From positions 1-10,636 of the forward strand of contig JAFDCT010000066.1 in the NCBI GenBank assembly GCA_019312695.1: a stretch of DNA of 10,636 bases, written 5' to 3'. The DNA comes from Deltaproteobacteria bacterium (GTDB lineage: Bacteria; Desulfobacterota; Desulfobulbia; Desulfobulbales; BM004). Under the pieces are notes generated by a model, which did no database searches, was not told the origin of the DNA, and worked only from the letters and a program-made list of their open reading frames with translations. Of this stretch, positions 6,713-10,636 are shown one piece after another (positions within the stretch are counted from its first letter, which is position 1; each line of letters opens with the position of its first letter). A program made the translations under genes and the position numbers.

Positions 6713-6755
6713 AAACAGGAAAGCCACTCATTAATGGGGAGTGGCTTTCCTGTTT
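6713..6755 (-). terminator. Strong hairpin terminator after the coiled-coil gene
   Basis: Two perfect 17-base arms, AAACAGGAAAGCCACTC and its complement, surround a nine-base loop. On the minus strand the GC-rich core is followed by TTTCCTGTTT. It lies 25 bases after the stop of the 115-residue gene and before the TRAP promoter, so it separates the two transcription units. The palindrome could also act on the plus strand. Confidence 0.75.
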
Positions 6756-6780
6756 GTATCATTATTGCTTTATGAAATTA

Positions 6781-7128
6781 TCAGGCCTGATGATAGTCTT
6801 TCAAATCAATATTCATGCCTTTTTCTTCGATATCTATATCCTGCTCGACCAGGTTTTCAATGTTGATATCATGCTCAACTATCATTTTCAGGTTGGATAG
6901 CTGCTTGATTCTGTCCCGGTCAGCCACCGTATCAAGTTTTTTTATCTCTGCTGCCAGATAATCACGGAATTCTTCCAGTTCGGTCCTGGAATTCTTGTTA
7001 TACAGCTTATTGCTGATCTTTTTTAGTTCCCTGGCCCGGGAATTAAGTTCTTCTTCCAGTTTTTCAATTTCAGCATGTAGTTCAATCCAATTATCTATCA
7101 GTGTCCGTTCTTTTTCCGTAATATCCAT
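6781..7128 (-). CDS. Small coiled-coil protein of unknown function
   Basis: This is a 115-residue acidic protein without signal peptide or membrane segment, so cytoplasmic. It is helix-rich and charged: IELHAEIEKLEEELNSRARE near residues 16-35 and FRDYLAAEIKKLDTV near 54-68 have heptad-like spacing of hydrophobic residues and should form a coiled coil. The C-terminal 35 residues carry several short repeats rich in Ile and Asp (HDINIENL, QDIDIEEK, MNIDLKD). I do not recognise a family. The ribosome site before the ATG is weak (GAGA). It stands alone between a divergent carbonic anhydrase remnant and the TRAP operon and has its own terminator. The codon pattern and terminator support a real gene. 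Confidence 0.7.
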   Translation of the reverse strand: MDITEKERTLIDNWIELHAEIEKLEEELNSRARELKKISNKLYNKNSRTELEEFRDYLAAEIKKLDTVADRDRIKQLSNLKMIVEHDINIENLVEQDIDIEEKGMNIDLKDYHQA

Positions 7129-7173
7129 TTCTCAATCTCTCGCAAATTAAAATATTAGTGCACAGCTAGCAGA

Positions 7174-7237
7174 GGAAAAACAGTCCCTTGTCCTTAATTC
7201 TCAAAACCCATTATGGAGAAATAATCCCTGTCCTTTT
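7174..7237. repeat. Two imperfect direct repeats, REP-like
   Basis: GGAAAAACAGTCCCTTGTCCTT (7174-7195 region) recurs as GGAGAAATAATCCCTGTCCTT from 7215, 41 bases apart. Both are rich in CCCTGTCC, a motif I recall from repeats scattered in deltaproteobacterial genomes with REP-associated transposases. Whether these are dispersed repeats cannot be told from one window. They lie in the 283-base gap between 7128 and 7412, which otherwise shows no clear promoter. Confidence 0.35.
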
Positions 7238-7320
7238 CCCTAACTTTTAGCCAGCATCCTATCGCTCATTATTTATAGCATATTTCATGTTTGAAAAAAC
7301 AGCTTATTTTCAAAAAACGA

Positions 7321-7400
7321 ATGTATTGCGGTCGGCCCCCGGCTCCGCGGGATATAGATAACCCTGCCGGCAGCAATGGGTTGTTTTTGAAATAGCTCCC
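7321..7400 (+). pseudogene. Out-of-frame N-terminal remnant of the carbonic anhydrase
   Basis: From the ATG at 7321 the frame reads MYCGRPPAPRDIDNPAGSN and meets a stop at 7390-7392 region (TAG at 7393-7395 side). The stretch PRDID..AGSN is the conserved block found before the NLCNIHF motif in bacterial delta-class carbonic anhydrases, by recall. The next bases, read in a third frame from 7380, give VVFEIAP, which continues the family pattern. The main frame then takes over at about 7400 with PVEEMNLC. Two single missing bases, near 7378 and in the C run at 7398-7401, would join all parts. No signal peptide or ribosome site is visible further upstream, so the 5' end may also be lost. Confidence 0.6.
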
Positions 7401-7411
7401 CGGTCGAGGAG

Positions 7412-7948
7412 ATGAACCTTTGCAATATCCACTTTTATTGGAATGCTGAGCATAAATCTGCAGCATATTCAACTTATGTGGAAGACGGCAGTAATTCGGG
7501 CTGGGCCTGCCAGAAACCGGCGGCAGGGAGCCTTGTGCAAAAACATGTTGAATATAACGGCTGCGAGGGCATAATTCCAGGTGATACTATTGGGGTCCAC
7601 TGGGGCTATACCACCTGTGATATTGTCTCAGAGGGAGTAACGCCGATGGGTGGGGGTCTGAATGCCTGCCTGACTACCGTTTGTTCCAAACCCCAGTTAA
7701 GGGTCGTGGCGCAGGTCCTTCTCCTGCAGAAAAACGGCGAGCAGAAATTCGCCGATTCTCCAATCAGCCATGATGATCCCACTGTGGTTTATACCGGATC
7801 CAAGACCGGCACCAGTTACAGCAATGATCACTGCTCTCCCTTCCAGGTTACCTGGGACATGAAAAAACCTGTGACTCACTTGATATTGACGATTTCAGCA
7901 AATGGTGCAACACAAACAAGTATAAAGATCACCATGCCCATGGTGTGA
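7412..7948 (+). CDS. Delta-class carbonic anhydrase homologue, 5' end frameshifted
   Basis: The 178-residue frame matches the delta-class carbonic anhydrase core, enzymes that interconvert CO2 and bicarbonate with zinc held by histidines. Seen in order: MNLCNIHFYWNAEHK at the start, GCEGIIPGDTIGVHWGYTTCD near residues 50-70, GGLNACLTTVC near 80-91, and KPQLRVVAQVLLL near 93-105. Bacterial relatives usually read HFHKNAEHK; here the second His is Tyr (HFY), which may cost a metal ligand. Relatives are exported and have 60-100 more residues before NLCNIHF; those are present only as out-of-frame pieces from 7321. The ATG at 7412 directly abuts GAGGAG, too close for a ribosome site, so it is not a convincing native start. 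It is the only plus-strand gene. A functional gene with sequencing errors and a true pseudogene are both possible. Confidence 0.72.
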   Translation: MNLCNIHFYWNAEHKSAAYSTYVEDGSNSGWACQKPAAGSLVQKHVEYNGCEGIIPGDTIGVHWGYTTCDIVSEGVTPMGGGLNACLTTVCSKPQLRVVAQVLLLQKNGEQKFADSPISHDDPTVVYTGSKTGTSYSNDHCSPFQVTWDMKKPVTHLILTISANGATQTSIKITMPMV

Positions 7949-8017
7949 GAGAATTGGTAACATCAGAATCTCTGTTGAGTAAAATACCCCGGTGAAAACA
8001 ACATATATTATTCCTGT

Positions 8018-8044
8018 CCGGCCGATTCAGCAGGAGTCGGCCGG
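8018..8044. terminator. GC-rich hairpin after the carbonic anhydrase gene
   Basis: CCGGCCGATTC pairs with GAGTCGGCCGG (one G-T pair) around a five-base loop, 70 bases after the stop at 7948. Neither strand has a T tract next to it, so termination would be non-canonical. It may instead be a repeat or an RNA-stability element. The rest of the 403-base gap 7949-8351 holds only this hairpin and the open stretch at 8121-8342. Confidence 0.35.
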
Positions 8045-8120
8045 TACTACCAGTCTGCAGGTTCAAACCCTATTTTGGAATACCATCCTTTCTTATTTCA
8101 GCAGGTAAAAAAAATAACAT

Positions 8121-8342
8121 TCAGCACAGCCGTCCATACCTTGGCCTCTTGTAAATAAATACCTGTAAAAGTGCTGGATTGCCCCCGTAAAAGCCGATCG
8201 ACATGTTAAACAATTCAAAAACCTGATCACCCTTTCTAGGATATATTTTCGTTTTATTGAAAATAGTTCTACCCTGCTTCTGGTCACCGGTTAAATCTTC
8301 ATAAATTGTCTTTCTCTCCTCTGGCTTTTGTAGTGCGCCCTT
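8121..8342 (-). pseudogene. Possible remnant of a small gene below the response regulator
   Basis: On the minus strand 73 codons are open from just after a TAA (8345-8343) to a TGA (8123-8121). The translation looks protein-like, for example TIYEDLTGDQKQGRTIFNK and FYGGNPALLQVFIYKRPRYG, with mostly purine-first codons, but it has no ATG until residue 47. Another frame has an ATG at 8355 that overlaps the response regulator stop as ATGA, the layout of coupled genes, but it ends after 18 codons. One extra base near 8325 would link the two. No family is recognised. It may be a decayed gene or chance. Confidence 0.3.
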
Positions 8343-8351
8343 TTATAACTT

Positions 8352-8990
8352 TCATGTTTCTATGAGTTTATTCTGGATGGCAAAGCGGGAAAGTTCAGCA
8401 TTATTACGCAGGTTTAATTTTTTCAGCAGCCGCAATCTGTAGGTGTCCACGGTTTTGGTGCTGATTGCATAAGCCTCGGCAATTTCATGATTCGTGTGGC
8501 CCATGGCCAGTCTTCTCAACACCTGCAGTTCCCGGTTTGAAAGCGAATCCAGGGACGACTTGCCTCCGGCTCCTTTGGCAACCCGCAGGGCAAGAGCCTC
8601 ACTTGCTTCTGCCGTAAGGTATCTCGATCCGCTCATTACCTGGCGGATAGCTTTGACAATATGTTCCGGAGCAGACCGCTTGGTGATATATCCCATGGCT
8701 CCCGCCTCAATTGCCCGCACCACATACTGCTCCTCCTCATGCATTGTCAGCATGATAATGGGAAGTTCCGGCAAATAAATTTTCAACTGGCTGATCACTT
8801 CAAGTCCATCCAATCCCGGCATGGAAATATCGACAACAGCCACATCAGGCTCCTTTTCCCGGGCAAGCTGGATCGCAGCTTTTCCGTCATCCGCCTCGGC
8901 AACAACCTCAATCTCTTCACTTTCCTCAATTATGCGGCGCAGGCCGGCCCGTACAATAGAATGATCATCTGCAAGCAGTACCTTAATCAT
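8352..8990 (-). CDS. NarL/FixJ-type response regulator with LuxR DNA-binding domain
   Basis: This 212-residue cytoplasmic transcription regulator has two domains. The receiver (residues 1-120) has the acidic pair Asp8-Asp9 in LLADDHSIVRAGL, the phosphorylated Asp54 in VAVVDISMPGLDGLEV, Thr82 in IIMLTMHEEE, and Lys104 in GYITKRS. The LuxR helix-turn-helix (about 147-207) reads LDSLSNRELQVLRRLAMGHTNHEIAEAY and ISTKTVDTYRLRLLKKLNL. Length and all key residues are normal. The start at 8990 follows AAGGAA and comes 20 bases after the kinase stop, so the pair is one operon. Its stop overlaps an ATG (ATGA), hinting at a coupled gene that now seems broken. The target genes are unknown. Confidence 0.95.
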   Translation of the reverse strand: MIKVLLADDHSIVRAGLRRIIEESEEIEVVAEADDGKAAIQLAREKEPDVAVVDISMPGLDGLEVISQLKIYLPELPIIMLTMHEEEQYVVRAIEAGAMGYITKRSAPEHIVKAIRQVMSGSRYLTAEASEALALRVAKGAGGKSSLDSLSNRELQVLRRLAMGHTNHEIAEAYAISTKTVDTYRLRLLKKLNLRNNAELSRFAIQNKLIET

Positions 8991-9010
8991 AAAATTTCCT
9001 TATCTGTAAC

Positions 9011-10636
9011 TCAGATGGGAACGGTGAACTGGACATGACAGCCCTTGCCTTTTTCAGAGGTTACCCCCAGTGTTCCCCCGGCCAGGACGGCACGCTCGCG
9101 CATACCGGCGATACCGACTCCCGCAAACTCGGCAAGCCTTTCGGTATCAAACCCCCTGCCATCGTCCCTGACAGAGAGACTTAACATCTCCTGCTCGGCT
9201 TTGAGAACCACAGATACCCGGCTGGCCTCGGCATGGCGGGCCACATTGGTCAAGGCTTCCTGGCAGATCCTGTATGCCGCGGTCGAGACTGTTTCATTTA
9301 ATTTCATACCGTTCCTGTGCTCAAAAATACAGTTAATGCCGCTGCGATTCTCAAAATCGTTCGTCAGCCATTCCAAGGCATCCACCAAGCCCAAATCATC
9401 CAGAATACCGGGACGCAACCTTATTGCGATAGAACGGACATCCTTGATGGTTTTATCTATCAGGTCACACATTGTCAAGGCACGCTGGGCGATTTTGGCA
9501 TCACTGCCCTTTAATCGTTCCTGCATCCAGACAGCATCCATGCGCAAGGCGGTCAATACCTGACCCAGTTCATCATGAAGTTCCCGGGCAATAGCCGTGC
9601 GTTCCTGTTCCTGGCTGGCCATAATCCTGCCGGAAAGGCGGCGCAGCTGGTCCTGGGCCTTTTTGACTGCAGTTATATCAGTGGATATGCCACATACCCC
9701 ATTAACCGCACCTGCATCATCATAGACCGGGAACTTTACCGACAGGTAGGTATGCATATCTCCATTATGATTCACCTGTTCCTCCACCTGCATTGACTTG
9801 CCCTGATTCAGCACCTGGAGATCACTTTTACGAAACTTATCAGCAACCTCCTTTGACACTATCTCATAGTCGGTTTTACCGCGGACTTCCTCATTGCTCA
9901 CCCGGAACAACTGTTCAAACCGGGAGTTGACCAGAATATATCTGCCTTCCCTATCCTTGACGTAAACGACATCGGGCGTGAACTTCAGAATGTTGGTAAT
10001 CTCCCTGGTGCGGATGGAGACCTGTTTTTCCAAGTCCTTGGAATAACTGGAAAGCTCCTCCTTAGCAACCTTTAGGGCTTCCAAGGCCCTGTTCCTTTCG
10101 GTAACATCAATAGACACGGCCAGCGTCCTAAAAATCTCACCATTTTCATCACGCTCCCCGATCGCTGACAAAAGAATGTCTATAGCTTGCCCATCCTTTT
10201 TGATAATCTGATAAGGAACATCAGTACAGTAGCCTCTCTTGAAAAACTCTGGAAATACCTCCTGTTCGGCATATCTTTTGGAATCTTCCGTGAAAAAGTC
10301 AGTCAACTTCTTACCAACAACTTCCTCTTTAGTGTACCCGAGCATTTCACTCCAGTAATTGCTGACGCTGACAATTTCTCCATTTCTGTTAATGGAATGG
10401 AGCATTGCCGGAGTATTATGATACAGGGACCGGTAGCGTGCATCACTTTCACGCAATGCCTCCTCTGCTGCCTTGCGATGCCTGATCTCATGGCTTGCCT
10501 GTCTATACAGCATAAAAACAGAGAGACACATAACGACAAAAAGAGCCAGCGTAATGGGACGAACAAAAACTACAAGAGGTTTGAAGGCTTTCTGGGTGAC
10601 TTGCTGCATATCCAGAAGATGGTTGACCTGCCAGCC
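9011..10636 (-). CDS. Membrane sensor histidine kinase with two PAS domains (HisKA_3/NarL type), 5' end beyond the window
   Basis: The visible part is an inner-membrane sensor kinase that phosphorylates the regulator encoded next. Counting from the ATG at 10609: one membrane helix (about 15-35), PAS domain 1 (57-175, ending in AVSIDVTERNRA), a coiled linker, PAS domain 2 (205-318, ending in GISTDITAVKKA), the HisKA_3 dimerisation helix with His345 in ARELHDELGQ, and an ATPase domain with the N box CQEALTNVARHAEA, the G1 box DDGRGF and GIAGMRERAVLAGG. The frame stays open upstream of that ATG to the edge (GWQVNHLLD), and no ribosome site precedes it. So the gene probably continues and the helix is the second of two, with a periplasmic sensing domain missing from view. 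The signal is unknown. Confidence 0.93.
   Translation of the reverse strand, partial: GWQVNHLLDMQQVTQKAFKPLVVFVRPITLALFVVMCLSVFMLYRQASHEIRHRKAAEEALRESDARYRSLYHNTPAMLHSINRNGEIVSVSNYWSEMLGYTKEEVVGKKLTDFFTEDSKRYAEQEVFPEFFKRGYCTDVPYQIIKKDGQAIDILLSAIGERDENGEIFRTLAVSIDVTERNRALEALKVAKEELSSYSKDLEKQVSIRTREITNILKFTPDVVYVKDREGRYILVNSRFEQLFRVSNEEVRGKTDYEIVSKEVADKFRKSDLQVLNQGKSMQVEEQVNHNGDMHTYLSVKFPVYDDAGAVNGVCGISTDITAVKKAQDQLRRLSGRIMASQEQERTAIARELHDELGQVLTALRMDAVWMQERLKGSDAKIAQRALTMCDLIDKTIKDVRSIAIRLRPGILDDLGLVDALEWLTNDFENRSGINCIFEHRNGMKLNETVSTAAYRICQEALTNVARHAEASRVSVVLKAEQEMLSLSVRDDGRGFDTERLAEFAGVGIAGMRERAVLAGGTLGVTSEKGKGCHVQFTVPI

Noticed and set aside
6492..6731. Upstream extension of the TAXI binding protein to an 406-residue product
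   Set aside because: The added part has no family similarity, would bury the signal peptide, and crosses the terminator and promoter region. The strong ribosome site is at 6500-6505.
7269..7472. 67-codon minus-strand frame across the carbonic anhydrase start
   Set aside because: It is antisense to conserved carbonic anhydrase pieces and has no features of its own.
8093..8287. 64-codon minus-strand frame in the gap after the response regulator
   Set aside because: The codon pattern is less coding-like than the overlapping 73-codon frame, the ATG has no convincing ribosome site, and no family was recognised.

Overview
The window reads as a piece of a Gram-negative bacterial chromosome, most likely a Desulfobacterota-type (deltaproteobacterial) organism. 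The evidence is the mix of families: a TAXI-TRAP transporter with a fused permease, a DUF2959-type lipoprotein, a cysteine-rich zinc-ribbon protein, a SixA-like protein with VQHG in place of RHG, and a delta-class carbonic anhydrase homologue. This lineage guess is an inference from family recall, not from a marker gene. Nearly everything is on the minus strand. No tRNA, rRNA, CRISPR array, insertion sequence or integrase was seen.

Layout, right to left along the minus strand. (1) 10636-8352: a NarL/UhpA-type two-component pair, a sensor kinase that runs off the right edge (9011-10636) and its LuxR-type response regulator (8352-8990). The regulator's stop overlaps an ATG, and below it lies a 73-codon open stretch without a start (8121-8342), possibly the remains of a coupled small gene. 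(2) 7321-7948, the only plus-strand gene: a delta-class carbonic anhydrase homologue whose conserved N-terminal part sits in two other frames just upstream, so it looks frameshifted. (3) 6781-7128: a small charged coiled-coil protein with a strong hairpin terminator. (4) 6491-2446: a transporter operon, TAXI solute-binding protein, then fused TRAP permease, then a universal stress protein, ending at a rho-independent terminator. An RNA hairpin with a GNRA loop sits between the binding-protein and permease genes. The permease carries what looks like a soluble lipoyl/biotinyl-like domain between its last membrane segments. (5) 2282-1: a second operon from a clear promoter, zinc-ribbon protein, DUF2959 lipoprotein, Pmp3/YqaE membrane peptide (frameshifted), SixA-like phosphatase, and an aldo/keto reductase cut by the left edge.

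How the parts may work together. The TRAP operon should import an organic acid-like solute, driven by an ion gradient; the universal stress protein encoded last is a plausible regulator of it, as TeaD is for the TeaABC TRAP system. The left operon groups envelope and stress proteins, but no pathway can be deduced.

The main caution is that at least three single-base losses (one in the Pmp3 gene, two in the carbonic anhydrase) each restore a family-like protein when undone, and two of them fall at short C runs. They are either real gene decay or consensus errors in this sequence, and they should be resolved before either gene is called dead.
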